Source: Chrysemys picta bellii (lineage: Eukaryota > Chordata > Testudines > Emydidae). Taken from it: 64,000 bases of DNA. Of this stretch, positions 32,717-46,500 are shown piece by piece. Location of the stretch: contig NC_088799.1 in NCBI RefSeq assembly GCF_011386835.1, forward strand, positions 71,691,302-71,755,301, given 5' to 3'. Position numbers and translations under genes: made by a program. Under the pieces are notes generated by a model. That model was not told the DNA's origin and made no database searches. It was given only the letters and a program-made list of their open reading frames with translations. Each line of letters begins with the position of its first letter. The first letter of the stretch is position 1.

Positions 32717-33012
32717 GTGTTTTTCTGGGCACAGCGCCGCTCTCTCTCTTTTTTCCATACCCCGGGCGTCCCGGACGCCTGCAGCTTGCTCCGCCCTTGC
32801 TGCTTTCATACAGTCGCCGCATACGGCGGGGATGCGGCCGCGGCCGTTTTTGAGCTCCCCCCACCATATGCGGTGACCGCAGATTCTCCAGTCCGGCTTG
32901 GAAGTTTCAGCACCCGCCCTATAAGACGACACCCGGCGTATAAGACGACCCCCTACTTTTGAGAAGATTTTCCTGGGTTACAAGGTAGTCTTATACGCCA
33001 GAAAATACAGTA

Positions 33013-34190
33013 CTGTAGTTTTCTTCATTTCCTCTTTCTGTAGGACCAGCATCAGAAAGTAAGAGTATTAGCATTTCTTGGTGGTGTGGTGACCTGAGAA
33101 GAACACCCACTTCTGCATTCACTTGGGCCTTTATGGTGGGGATTCTAGTTTACTCCACCTTGTGGCACCTTCCTGGACATCTTCTCAGTGCATCAGGAGC
33201 CTTGCATGTCTCAAATTCTATCAGAGAGATCCAATCCTTGTTGCTGTGGTCATGCGTGACCCTCGGTCAAATTGGAAAGTGGCCCTTAAACTGGACCTGC
33301 TTCTACAATATCTGCTGCTACATCTGCAAGTCACGTGTGGTCCAAAAGTACAAAAAGAGTGTGAAGAGCAGGAGGTCACTTTATGGAAACTGCCTCATCC
33401 CCTCGTTTCTGGATATTGACTGGAGGGTACAGTATGGTTCCAATGTTCATTAGAAGGTCTGCACGCTTTCATGAATAGAACTCATGGCCCGACAGACAGT
33501 CATTGTCCTTTACCAACACTTGTACATTGCAAATATCCTTGTAGCATTTCTTAAAAGAAATGTAGCTGTCTTATGGCAACTGTCACATCATCCCTTTGCC
33601 AGACAAGGATTGGGAACTGTTTGTTCCTTTAACTGGGCGAAAAGTCACAGATTCATGTCTAGTGATTTATAACCTAGAGCTAGAGAGCTAATTTGGATCT
33701 TGTTAATAAAAATTTCAATTAAGGTAAAGAAAGTTAAAATGTATACCAGGCTAACTCACATTTGGGCTATTTCTCTCACATCATGCACAAACTATTGAAA
33801 ACAAATGCATACATACTTAAAGGCATCAGAGTAACAATAAATTGATAGCCTAGCAGCAGCATGCACTTGAACTTCAATGCATGGCTGATTAGAGCAATCC
33901 AAACCCGAAAGTGTTTACATATCTTAGACATACTTGCTTGTGACTCAGTAAGCAGAATGTATGTCTCTTAGGGGTGGCATTCATGAAATGAAAGGTCTTT
34001 GACTTGGGTGAATACGAAATCAAAGGGCAATATATTCAATTATATAATTCATTGTTAAAACTTGAATAGAATAAAGAGGAACAGCAGGAAGATTTGGGTC
34101 ATTTTATGGCTGTTTTGATTTTTTTGAAACACTGATTACTCTGGTTTGTTTGCTTTTTATTTATGTTGTTACTTTTAAATTAATCCAGTT
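33013..34190. other. Gene-free stretch
   Basis: Overlapping frames at 33123-33453 have no recognisable domain. No repeat assigned. Confidence 0.4.
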
Positions 34191-34198
34191 ACACTTCT

Positions 34199-34262
34199 GG
34201 CGGGGTGAGGGGTTGAACCCAGGGCCTCAAGCTCCAAAGCCCAGGCTACTTGAGCTAAAGTG
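34199..34262 (-). mobile_element. tRNA-derived SINE fragment
   Basis: On the minus strand TTTAGCTCAAGTAGCC resembles an A box and CCTGGGTTCAACCCC a B box/T-arm, about 25 bp apart. Neither acceptor stem nor CCA context supports a functional tRNA gene. Confidence 0.5.
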
Positions 34263-34521
34263 ATACTAGAAGGGTGACAGATACACTTGGTGAGTATTTC
34301 TCTTGCAATATCTGCTCATCATACCTTAGGGACAGTCACTATAACACACCGATTCGTTAGGCACACAATGGATAAGACCTCCCTGGAGTCTGTAAATTAA
34401 TCTCCACCCACTAATGCCACCATCCTTAGGCAAAAGGCTGAGTAAATAGTTGTTCTGAAGGGTAACACTATGAGGAAATGAATTCCAAAGAGTGAAGCTT
34501 TTCCCTGCTTAGTGCTTGCCT

Positions 34522-34733
34522 GTAACTCAAGGTGTGAATTCAAACCAATATAGTTTAAACTGGTACAAAAGAGTGTGGGGATGATCTGATTTTGGTATAA
34601 CAGTGGATGTTTCAGTTTAGTGAAATATGTTCCCAATTGACTATGGCCACTTTCAAATCAAAATAAGAGTGTCTACACAACCTTTTGCACCAATTTAGCT
34701 GTATTGGTTTGAATGCACACCTTGAGTTATACC
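34522..34733. mobile_element. Fold-back MITE
   Basis: The arms AACTCAAGGTGTGAATTCAA (from 34523) and TTGAATGCACACCTTGAGTT (to 34729) continue inward for about 50 bp of imperfect inverted repeat around a ~100-bp loop. No coding content. Superfamily not assignable. Confidence 0.65.
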
Positions 34734-34739
34734 AGTGCT

Positions 34740-37700
34740 GTATTCTCATGCAGACAAGCTCTCATCCAGCTCTGCTTCCTGCCCATCATTCATCTCTGGA
34801 GACTCTTGTTGTGTCTCAGAAGGGAAAGAGGCAGTTCCATAGCTCCCATTGAGTTTTGCTGTTACCTTCAGCTGGAGCAGGATTGGGTGATAACACAGCA
34901 AAGACTCTGTTTGTTTTAATTCTCTATGCAGTTACTACTGGTAATGTAACAGTCACTAAAAATTTTAGGTTTTTTTTTTTTGAGATTCTGAACTCCAATG
35001 CTCTATTATTATTTTTTTGTTTAGTAATAGTAAATGTGCAGTTTAAATTGGGAATTAACATTTCTTTGTTGTAGTAAGAACATTGTGATTTGAGACGTAA
35101 ATCTGGAGCCGAGGTTCATTACTTTCTCTGGAACAGCGGGTAGATGCTTGGCTAAATTCTGAAATATACAAGTGCATTTGTTTTTTGTACAAATACCTTG
35201 GGAAACCAGAGAGAGGAATATAGAGATTATGTGTAACAGTGGGAGAGTCTGACTTGCAGGGATGCACAGCAGAAGCAATCAGAAAGTAGGTTGTCAGGCA
35301 GTTAGTTGCAGTCTGAGCATGTATGTGGCCATGGGGGAAGAAATTTGAAGGAGAAATGCCTCTGTGCAGAAGCTCTGTACAAATGACCTTAGAAATCTGA
35401 CCAACTCTTATTTCTACTCTAAGGCTGAGTGAAGCAGGAAAGCATTTGCCTCAGTACCTTGCAGACTGTCTGAAAGGCATTTAGAACATAAAAAGAGCAT
35501 AGGAATTGTAGAGGGTAATGACTGGGGGACTAAGATGGCTGAGAAGGAACAACTCTGGCTCTGATGCAGGTCTCGTAACTGGCATTACCTATATTTGTTT
35601 GGTGCTGACTGGAGAGCCGTCCAAGCCACAACATTTGGATCTGGATTCTGAACTTCCTAAAGTGATGGGAATATTTAAGCTTGGATTTTGTTTTGGGTTC
35701 CTCTTCAGTGCCAAGAAGTCTAACATATGAAAGCATACACTGCAATATGATTCACAGTAAAATGCTACACCTGTTGGTTTTTACACAATATGGTTAATTA
35801 TACTCATGTTCAGTTGCAGGGCTACAAACACTTAGGTACACCATATAATCTCACATGTTTCATAACACCAATGCAAATGAATGATTTCAATTATGTTAAG
35901 AAACAGTATTCTTCTACTCCATTGGTACATCCCACTGTGAGAGAACCAATAGAACGCTGACACAACTTAATGTAAACTGGGACTATAGCCTTTCAAAATC
36001 TATACTATCCATTTAATAAACAATATATCAAGCCAACAGTGGACATACTACCACATCTTTCTATGACTCAACCAAAAAAGGAGTCAAAGTGAGGACTGGT
36101 GGACAGTGTGAATCAGGTAAATGATAGGGAGGGCTGAAGGATAATAAAGCAGTGGAACACTGGATGAATCCCTTAATTGGTCATTTCCAGGGTTTCTAAT
36201 TAATGGCTATTTTTTTAAACATAAGGTGCAGAATTTTAATAAAGAATGTATCAAATGGTTTTGGGGTATTAGCTGAACTCTGCTGAAGCACACTTGTGAC
36301 AGCTGCTTTTTAATGTAGCTTTATATGTGGAAGCGATCAATGACTATTTGGGGGATTGCTGAGATTGGTACCATGTGTTCAATGGTATAAATTGGATTGA
36401 CTAAATGTCCATATGTTCAGAAGCCCACAGAGAAAACAAAGGACCTGATCCAACTTCTATGGAAGTCAATTCTGCGACCGATGAACTAGTAGTCTGACGC
36501 AGTGATCATGAAGCATAATTTCGGGCTACATAATGGCTTTGAACCTCGACTTGTGTCCTGTTGTTACTCGATTTTTCAATGATATTCTGGCATTTTATTG
36601 TGCAATGTTAAAATATTTTTTTCAAATGATTTTTAAAGTATATTTAAGATTTCTAGGTTAATGTTTAAATAGAGATTTATTAGAAAGAAGATGCTGAAAA
36701 TAATAAACTTGGAGGTAAATAAAGGATTATACTGAATCCTACAATTTCTGACATTTTTATCTCTGCTCCTCATCTCTAGCCACTGTCTTTGTGAGGGCTC
36801 CCCTAATTAATTTCACATTAGGGAGTAGTACAGTAACTTAAAAATCCCTAAAAAATTGTTTTTTTTTTTTACTTTATATTATCTGCCCCAAATTACTGAC
36901 CAAAACTGATGATCCAATTCATATGTGAATGCAAAATTATTCAGAGTTCTTTTTGTTATGAATTCCTTTTTCTGTCCTCTGTTATCTACACACAGTAGTA
37001 ATAGGATATTTCATTATAAATTGTTTAGTTATTATATTACAACCAAAAGACTATTTAGATCAGAAACACTCTGGCAATGATATGAAAAGCAATTATTCTA
37101 CCCATCATTTATGCCCTAACAAAATTAAACATCGTTTTGGAAGGGGGGGAGGGAGAGGAAGATATGATAGCTGGTGCGAAATTCTAGTACAGTAAGGGCC
37201 CTGAGTATTGCAAACCTCATTATCTTCATATAGTGCCCCTTTATTCTCATATGGTGTGTCTAATTATGTAGAACTGTCAATTATTCATACTGTGTATCCA
37301 ATCCCCACTCTTCTAATTTCCTATCTTACATTATAGTATTTCATGTTTAGCACATTTTGCTCACCCTTTTTACTTTATCAAATCCCTCCATCAGCACATC
37401 AGTGTTGTATAATAATTTACATGCACAAATAGTTTTTCAGTAAAATATTGGAAAACAAGAGTCGTATTAAAAGTGTTTTGTCCACAAAACGATAGGAAAA
37501 AATACCTCACATATATCACATAATTAAAATGTAGGGGTAAGAAACCTAACCGGGTACAAGAGTATGATCATACAACTCTATTTTATAAAGCCTCTTTCAA
37601 TCAAACTGGAGGTGCTAAGAGGCAGATTCAAATGATGGGTGTGCACATGCTTACCTGCCATCAAGTTGCTAAGGGCAGTGCACTGCCAAAGTGCTGCCAT

Positions 37701-38056
37701 GAGCTGGGAAGGTGCTGAGCACCCTCAACTCTATGGGTGTCAGTGGGAACTGAGAACACTGAACACCTCACAGGTGTTCAGCACTATGCTGAATTATGCT
37801 CTGTGACTGCAGTGACAAGCAAGAGGTAAAATGCCTTGTGAGATTCTAGGGAGAGAGTGTTCACTTGCTTCTCTTGCCACACTGGTGTAACAGATGCTCC
37901 CCCATCATATCCCTGCAGCCGTGGCCACACCCCCACATGTCAGGACATATGTCTGTGTGGGACTTCAAGCACTACTAGCAGACTACCTTGTACTCAGGGT
38001 AAAGTTTCCTCCACATGATCACTGAAGGTGTGGAAAGTGGTCGCCTGTGCTTGGAG
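34740..38056. other. Gene-free AT-rich stretch
   Basis: No recognisable domain. At 37650-37810 an inverted motif (GGTGCTGAGCACC, then AACACCTCACAGGTGTTCAGCAC) marks a degenerate short palindromic repeat. Confidence 0.45.
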
Positions 38057-38372
38057 CTGGGAGTGTGATTCCCCAGCTGGGGTAGATATACTCATGCTAG
38101 CTGTCATTGAGCTAGCAGGCTAAAAGTAGTCATGTAGCCTCAGTAGCACGGGCAGCGGCAAGTGATGGTTTGGGCTAGCCACCCGAGTACAAACCTGCTT
38201 GGACCTGGTTGATACGTACACAGCATGGCTAGCCTGTGACACTGCTCACCACTGCCCATGCTACTGCTGCTATACAACTATTTTTAGTGCAGTAGCTCAA
38301 TGAGAGCTATCACGAGTAGGTCTCTCTGAGCTGGGAATCTCACACCCAGATCCAAGTGTAGCTACAGCCTAT
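38057..38372. mobile_element. MITE, copy A of a two-copy family in this window
   Basis: The left end TTGGAGCTGGGAGTGTGATT and the right end CACACCCAGATCCAA form an inverted pair; the interior has GAGCTAGCAGGCTAAAA and TTTTTAGTGCAGTAGCTC in inverted order. About 300 bp align by eye with 60699-61010. The GTAGCTACA-type end suggests a Harbinger-related MITE. Confidence 0.6.
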
Positions 38373-41300
38373 GGGCATCTATAATTTGGCCCTAGCTCTC
38401 AAGCCCTTACATATAGACAAGTTACAATGCTGAATTAATGTTAACAAATGGATTTAAAAAAACCTACTGAAAATAGCATAGTTTGTCAAGGGCTAACAAA
38501 CTGAAGACAGTATTGACTAGGATTTATAGCTTTATCCTCAGGATTGGAGTGTGGGAGACAGAGAGATCTTCCCAATGGAAGAATGCAGGGAAAACAGCAG
38601 TTTCCTGGCTCTCTGTGGATATTCCTGTGCATACGCAGGATGATTGCAGCATTCAGGATTAAGGAATAAACCTCAGAAATATTATCCCAAAGAGCTATGT
38701 GCACCATTTTTGCTACTGGTATTTAAAAATTCAGTGTTAAATTAAACTTACTGAATATCTAAATGATGTCCATCAGTTTACAGTATCTTGACAAATAGGA
38801 ACACTTAAACTGGGTTTAAGTAAATACAATAGAAATGAATTGCTTGCCCTGATACTTATATTTTACATAGCCAATTCACTGCCAAAACTCTTTGGCCAGA
38901 AATGGAAAGAACATGCTCACAACAAAATAGAATGGGGTGGTGTCGACTTGCGTTTGTGGAGGGATGGACGAGGACAAGCCGGACAAAGGTGAATTCACTG
39001 CCAAGTCCTTTGTCACAATAATAAATAAATTGCTTATATAAAATAATTTGGGAAATAGGAAGAAAATTAAAAATACGAATCTATCCAAATATTGTTCTTC
39101 CAGCAGAAAAAGATAGGTTTAGGTCTTTGCAATTATCATGAAACTAACACTTTTGGAGGTTTAAATAATTAAAAAGAAAACTATCTATTCTGTTACTCTT
39201 CTCATCAACCAAAATTTGATAGTATTTGCCATACTTCCTCCATTTGTTTTAGACTATCAAAACAAATTCTTCAAACCATTCTCAAATGATGTGGTGGAAA
39301 AGTGCATTGTGCCATGGTTAAAACTGATGGACAAAAGACACACACACAAAAGATGGATAAACAACATACCTATGCAAACAAGTGTTTTTAGAACAAAGTA
39401 TTTCTTTTCTTTTCCAATCAAGAGAGAAAGATCGAACTTTGAAATAGCCACTACTAATAATGATATTACACTAGTCCTAAATATCTGGAATTCTGACTTT
39501 GCTAAAGCTATTATTGACTAAAATAAAAGCTTGGTCTCAAACCAGTAACAAGTAGCTTTAGACATTAACAGCATTCACTGTAATTACTGTGTAGATTGAG
39601 TATTTGACCAAAAGGTTTCTGGGGGGTCAGGGCTGTACTATGGAGCTCTTACTCACATGATTAGTCTTGTTGTCTTCAATGTGTTTACTCATATGAGTAA
39701 GTGCTCAAAGAGGGTTAATATTAGCACTCCAAAATCTTGCCCCATATGAGGATTTGGTTTTCCATTTGCCAATCCTTCCCTCTTCTCCCCACCCCTTTTT
39801 CTTGAGATGGAAGTGTGCAATTGCAGGTATTTGTATGTTCTGGTTAATGCTGGCCATTGATTTTTATGCAAAATTGTCTCAGACTATGGTGGAATTTTGC
39901 AAAGTGAAATGATGGTGGAATGTATTTGGCTGCTATTAACAGGTTAAACAAGGTGAAGAGTTAATACAATTTCTAGAGTTAGTGCTTAAATTAAAGTCTT
40001 GTTGCATGTTACAGAGAATTCAACTTTCAAAATTTACAGATAGATTAAGAGAAATGTAAGGCTGGAGGGTAATATGGTTCAGCATCCATTGAGTAGAAAA
40101 AGAATTCATAAATATTTAAGAGTGTAAATTTTTAGGCTAGTGAACTTCATGGCTACACATTTGCAGCTAGTGAAAATCAATAGCTGAACATTTGCATCTG
40201 GAGTAGATTGGGTCTTTGGAGAATTATGTTGCTGGTGTTTTTGACCTTTATTTTTGGAAGTGAACAACCGAGTAACATCCCTGATCATTATATGAAGTAG
40301 TTAGATGTGGCCACTGTTAATTTGTTTAATATATAAAATGTGGAAAGCTTAGGTGTCCCAGTCCTGGTTGAGTCTCCTCCTTCCCCTTGCCCTCACTGGA
40401 TGCTCACCAGGCTGCTGTGTTTGGATCCATGTGTTTTATAGCTACGCTGGGTCTGGGCAGGTTCCCGGCACTGTCTCTTTCTCTGATCACTGGGCTCACT
40501 CCCTGGGCACAGACTGTCTGTCTGGTACCCATTTCAGAAGTGGGATCCCATGGTCTATCTACCCCAAACCCCAAGAATTTCCAGTAGTTGAAGCACACCT
40601 TTTCCAGAGTCCATCCTCATAGGTACTCTGGTTTACAATTTAACCCTTCAGGGACCCGTGATTGTTGAAGCCAAGGATTTCTAAACTAAACACTCTTTAT
40701 TTTTACACAAGATAAATACATATCCAAGCAAAATAAGAAACACCTGTATGCTATTCCCTGCATCAGTTTTCTAACCTCTCTTGAGCATTCTTTGGGATTC
40801 AGTCAGTATCCTTTCAGAATGCCAGGTTTCCTCTCCTGGTCTTCTTTTTTCCAGATCAGCATTCCCTGATCATGAAGTCTCCTCTTTGACTCCTATGACT
40901 AGCTTCCTTCAGCTTTGGATGGGCCAGTAGTTGCCGAAGAAGCGTGCTCCTTCAGTCCTCTCCAAGAACTTATTAGCCTCTCAGGATTTTGAAGGCCTGC
41001 ACCAAAATGTCTTTTTGATTCCCTTTTGGGAATTCTTCACTCTCTTCCCATCTAGAGATCTGAAGGGATCTGATTTTACCTAGGTTGCAGCTAACCTATT
41101 TTTCTGCTAGAGCAAGGCGTATTCCTTAACAACTGTCCCATTTAGAGGCAGACACATAATCACAACTCCCTTCTCCTTACCATGAGCAGTGTAATGGAAA
41201 TATACAATAATGACAGCCATCAGGCATAAATGTACTGAGTTCAGAATATCGGAGTGCATACATTGTATCTAGGCTGGTCCCCCAAATCATCATTTCTTAG

Positions 41301-41528
41301 GAGTGATACTTTTTAGGCATACAAACACATCTGTTAGAATTAGTAATTAACTGTGGGTCCAATCATAGCATAGCTAAAGTTACAAGAGAGTTTAAACGTT
41401 ACCCTGAAGAAACAATGTATGTAAGATACAGGTGATAAAAGGAAAAATTTTGCCCCTTCAATGCTGCTGCAAAGCAGACTCATGGGCATGACCTTAGTAA
41501 AATGAAGAACTTTCCACAAAGATTATTA
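38373..41528. other. Gene-free stretch with a possible LTR remnant
   Basis: 39620-39710 holds ACTCACATGA ... ACTCATATGAGTAAG, a short palindromic repeat. About 40350-41285 is less AT-rich and has a minus-strand AATAAA near 40699 and the general look of an aged LTR like that at 49518, but I cannot define its ends. Frames at 40353-40622 have no domain. Confidence 0.35.
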
Positions 41529-41705
41529 GCGAGACAAGGTGGATGAGATATCTTTTATTGGACCAACTTTTCTTCTTCACCTCTGTGTAGCTCGAAAGCT
41601 TGTCTCTCTCACCAAAAGAAGTTGGTCCAATAAAAGAGATTACCTCACACACCTTGTCAGACCCAGGATATTAGAGACACATGGCTGCAGCAGCACTGCA
41701 TACCA
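41529..41705 (+). mobile_element. Penelope-like repeat with degraded hammerhead core
   Basis: Arms GACAAGGTGGATGAGATATC (from 41533) and the matching ACCTCACACACCTTGTC (to 41658) flank CTCTGTGTAGCTCGAAAGCTTGTCTC. The GAAAGC(N4) segment and adjacent stem are those of the minimal hammerhead found in Penelope-like elements, but the CTGANGA box reads TTCTTCAC here, so the ribozyme should be inactive. The tail ACATGGCTGCAGCAGCACTGCATAC (split here by wording only) is that family's 3' end. Confidence 0.65.
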
Positions 41706-43390
41706 CAAAGGTTATGATCTCAGAGTTTGGGAAAGTCAGTGGGAGTCCTTCCATTGATTTCAGTTGGCTTTGGATCAGGTCTGAAGGGCAGATATCAGCA
41801 GGCTGCTAAGAAATGCAAGCCCAAGTGACCAACAAAGTCATAGAATGGAGGCTTCATGAAGCAGACATGAGTAGCTGTGATATGTGGAAGGATTGGTTGG
41901 AGGGTTGGGACGCAGACAGTGAGATATGACACTGACACACCCTTCCTACTATTCTGAGCTTTATCTGGCTGTGATTAAATAGAGCACACCTGACAGCTGC
42001 ACTCTCACAGCATGATGCCACAGTGACTATACTATTGTTTTGGGATTGCATTAACACTGGCTACTGGGTGTGTGTGACTCAGCCACCCGTTTTAGTCGGT
42101 AGACACCCATCTAATGTCAGGTCACTAATGCTAGCAGGATCAGCTAGATTCAGCAATGATTGCGTTCATTGATCTGGCCAAAGATGTGGGTCGTGGTTGC
42201 CTCTTATGTTCTATATTTGGTGTTCGGTGTGTGTAGCAAACATAAGGGCAGCATTGTGGCCACATGAGGAATGGATGTCTGGTACTGCTCCTCTTTGTTT
42301 TTTGTTTTTTTGTTGTTTTTAGTTTTTCAAGCTCACATGTACTATTGTATGGGTTCTTAGTCTGATTCATAGTGCACATCTGTGTTGCAAACAGCCACCC
42401 ATTTTGCAGTGTTTCTCTGTGCTGGGTTCAAATGTTTTGTTGTGTTCCATACGTTTTGCTTTTACTAATGCGTAAAAGTTATGTAACCGGGGACCAATTT
42501 CCCTAGTCCCTGGCATTAGCTCAGACTTCAATCAGTCTAGGTTTCAGACATTATCTGAGGTCTTGTGCCATGAAATGGCTTTCATGACACACTGATGGGA
42601 CAGCACTGGACAGGTTTATCGCTATCATTTCTTACTGCTGCTGGCTTTGGCCTCTAAACAGTATCTTTTCAAAAATCTGGTTCCCCCTTGGCGCCAACCA
42701 TTTCCCCATTGGGTAATACCTTCAATATTCAGAGTATATGTCATTCAGGCAGATTTCCTGTGCATATGCTTTCTATTCTCATGTAAGCCCTAGTATGCTT
42801 ATACATAACCCTGCACTTCAGATGTATATTAAGTTGGCTCTATTTCCTTTTACTATTAATTTAAACTGTAACTAATGGGGCTGCATATCCCAAACTATGA
42901 TGCAGCATTATCCTCAGACAAAAGATATATACATATATTTTCCCAATGTGAATATATAAATATTCACTTAATTAAGATGAAGGATGTAGAAATAGTTGTA
43001 TGTAATTTAATTCTTTTAAAAACACATTTTCTAGTTGCATGATGCTGTTTGATTTATGACTTAAGGCCAGAAATGTAGTAATTTAATTCACCTTTTTTTT
43101 GTTCATTCATTATCATTGCAATTCATTAGTGAGCACACAGATGAAATATAATAAGGAACAATATGCATCAGCTGGAGTAATTTTAACTCTCTTCTTTGAT
43201 GAAACAGTAAACAAAGGACATAACTTTCTAAATCTTCATTGGCAGATAATCATGTTTATTTTCCAAGAATGCAGTTTAATTTTAAATAGGAAAAGCTTTT
43301 TTCCCTCTACATATATTACATATTTTTACAAGTTTATACTTGTAAAAATGTACTTATATACATCACATGTATATACGTTTGAAACAATGT
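41706..43390. other. Gene-free stretch
   Basis: About 41735-41785 carries a degenerate GGGAGTCCTTCCATTGA short repeat. Nothing coding is recognisable. Confidence 0.4.
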
Positions 43391-43560
43391 TGTCTGGTGG
43401 TTGGGATAGAGAATGGAGTCAGAACTCCTGGGTTCCATTTTCATGATTTCCAGTGACTCACTGAGAGAGTTTGTGGAAGTCATATAAGCTGGCAAAGTTT
43501 AACCTGCTGGAAAACAAGTGTAGCGATACTTACCTAATGGGCCTCATTATTGTGTCAGAC
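43391..43560 (+). mobile_element. MIR-like SINE
   Basis: GTCTGGTGGTTGGGATAGAG, then GGAGTCAGAACTCCTGGGTT and CCAGTGACTCACTGAGAGAG, follow the tRNA-like head and core order of MIR SINEs. Degraded, as expected for an ancient family. Confidence 0.6.
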
Positions 43561-46500
43561 TTCAAATATAAATAATCATTATTTCTTCTATTCATAAAGA
43601 TTTAAGGACGAACTATTTTGGGTATCTTTCATGATTGGGTACTGGCTAAGGGAGGTCTCCAAAAGCTGGGTTTAGGTGACTTTACTCAGTGACAGGGATA
43701 ATGCCATATTTCTCACTCCTAATTTGTATTATGGTAGCATTTAGAGGCCCCAACTGAGATCAGGACCCCATTGCTAAACATTGTACAAGCACAGAATAAG
43801 AAAGAATCTGTACGACAGACACGAACAAAGCTACTTTGAAATCAATAGGACAGCAAAGTAGCTACCACAGTTGTTTATTTCTTTACATATTATTTTATAT
43901 TCCAATTTCTTACATGTTTTCATTTCCCCAAGTTCTAGTCACAGTTGGGTGAGATTGCAGCTCTGATGCCTCTGGCTGGCAGGGCAGATGAATGACTCCC
44001 TCCAGAGTCCCTGACAATGAGACAAACGGAGTACAGTGCAGTCAGCATTCAAGCCCCGAGAGTCAGTGTGTCAGCGCTGTGACGGCCTGCAATGGCCGGA
44101 GAATTGGGAACATTTACTACTCCTTGAACTAGGGTCACTTGACTGGCAGTTCTCTTAGCCCCTGGGGTGCCCCAGAGTTGGCTGGGGCCTTCTTTCAGAA
44201 ACATGACACCATTTAACAATTGTCAGCAGAAATTACAAAATATATATCCCCAATCACACTTTTGTGAAAGTAAACTACTTCTGGCTTCCTGTCTGGACTA
44301 TTCTGTTTTCTGGTTATATCACAGTTGGACAAGTGGCTTAGTCAGTGATTCAGTCTGTTGCAGGATAAAGCATATGGTCATATTTAAGGTCAGTGCATTC
44401 ATTTACAGGACATATCACACAGCTATGGGGGGATGCTAATTCTTAAAATATGGCTTGCCTCTTAATCTTGACTCCCTGGCAGCCTCTGAGAACAGACAGC
44501 ATGTGAGTTAGCCCACCTATCCTACCTTGCTCATATCAGGAGGCTGAATTACAGAAACAGAACTCCGCACATTTTAATCGGATGTGAGTGGTTGCCACTA
44601 GTAACTTAATACAGTAGCAAATGTAAAATACCCAGGTAAAAAGGATCAGACCCTCAGTCATGGTTTCTGATTCCAGCTCTGGTGTCGTAATGATTAAGGC
44701 CACATTTTTTTCATGTGTGTCATGGATCCCATTTATTTATTAATATATAAAATATCCACAACTTTTGACATATTTTTTGTGAGGATCATCGGATGTGGTG
44801 ATAACAGCTGAACAAATTTAATTGAAAATCTTGATAGCTGCCAAGTTAGCACCTGTACTGAATGAGAGACTAAAGGAGAACACATTAACACTTATTTAGT
44901 GCTAGTGGCCATTCAGGGATTCTGTGGTTTCCCTGGCATTTAGGGTGGGGGAAGCCATGGCGCTCACACATAGAGCTTCAGGAGTGTGAGGGTCCATGAG
45001 GCTAGACCCTGGATCTGCTGGTTACTGAGCAACTGCCAGATCCAGGCCACCACCTGATGGTCCTGGCAGAGCAGCAACTGACAGGCTTGTAAGCCTTGTG
45101 GGGCCAAGCACCACAGGATGTGCCACCCACAGAGGGCCCGATTGGCAGTGGTCCCAAAGTCTCTATGCAAGCCTGGAGAGGACACCAGGAAGTTGTCTGT
45201 GCAGGTGGGTGGACCCCATCTGGCTGCTGTGACAGGTCCTGCTTCTTTGCCTTGCTTTGGTTCCTGGCTTCCAACTCAGCTCTGACTCTCAGCCCTGGTT
45301 TTTGATTCTAGCTCTGATACTCGGCTTTGGCCACTAGGCATGACTGCCCACGTCCCAAATATGATGAGCTGTCTTTGTAGTGCTGCCTTTGAAAATGATG
45401 AAGAAACAAAGGAGGGCTAAAAAAGTGGTGGTGACTATCTTCAACCCAGCTGTGGGGCTGATTTGGTAGGCGGGGGACAAGTGTTTAAAATGGTTCTAAA
45501 CTATTATTCTGTCTTCTCAAATGATTTTAAATGTTTTCATTTCATAATAATGGGGATTTAGTGTTTCAGCAATCTCCAGCTTGAGGCCACCAGCAATTTG
45601 GAGTAGCCTTAAAGATACTCTAACAGCTTTTCTGCATTACAGTTTTAGCCCCTGGTGTAGTTCCACTGGTGCAAATGTGAAAATGTGCTATACAAGTGTT
45701 TAAAAAAAAATGATTGGCACTGGTGCAGTTTGCTACATGTGATAGGCTGCTTTGGTGCAAGCCACTTTTTATGCTAGAGTAACTCCCTTATACTGTAGTA
45801 GGGGGGTTGCATCAGTAGGAAGTTGCACCCACATAGCTATGAAGTGGCTAAAAATCCAAGATAGACAATCCTAAACCGCATCAGGACCCAAACAGGTCCC
45901 CAGCCTGGAATCTCAGAATCAGGGAAACTCAAGACAAAATGACTCCACCTTTACCATCTTCCCTTAGGGTTCTGTACTTAGCTGAGCTTGGTCAGTCCCA
46001 AGGACTGGGTGCAATAATGTCATAACTTTTTCTTAAACTACATATGAAACACTGTTCTCAAAATACAGCAATTAATATTTTAACAAAAACTCAACTCTTA
46101 TCTGCTCAATTAATTGATATTTCTCATTTCACAGTATCCCATAAAGGAAAATATTTAGATACTGAAAGCAAATTAATGAAAATGACTCACAAACAGCAAT
46201 CCTTGGGTCAGCGTTAAGTTTGCTTTCTTGGGATGAAATATGATTTTTGTTACATTTGATAACATAGTAGAAATTTTCAAAGCTGAGTGTCTATAGGCTA
46301 ACCAGGAGGACTAATTTTCAAAAATGTAAAGCACCTACCAGATTCCATTACAGCAAATCTTGGCCAACGTGTTTGTTCATGACATGACCTGTATAAAATT
46401 TACGCTGATCTTAACTTGTCATGTCCTCGCCATGTGCTTGGGTTTAGTAAATGATGTGATTGGTAAGTATGTCATTGATCACTCAGCAGTCATAAGTGGT

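Larger units (their letters stand above)
30462..33010 (-). mobile_element. pogo/Tigger-like DNA transposon, apparently intact
   Basis: The left end CCGTATTTTCCGGCGTATAA and the reverse complement of the right end CTGTATTTTCTGGCGTATAA form terminal inverted repeats of about 28 bp with 2-3 mismatches, flanked by TA on both sides (30460-30461, 33011-33012), the Tc1/mariner/pogo target. The motif GCGTATAAGACGAC occurs twice at the left end (about 30474 and 30491) and twice in the same direction inside the right end (about 32918-32950), probably as transposase-binding sites. It encodes one open transposase. Confidence 0.92.

Noticed and set aside
34199..34262. Functional tRNA gene
   Set aside because: Only box-like motifs are present; a full cloverleaf with an acceptor stem cannot be drawn.
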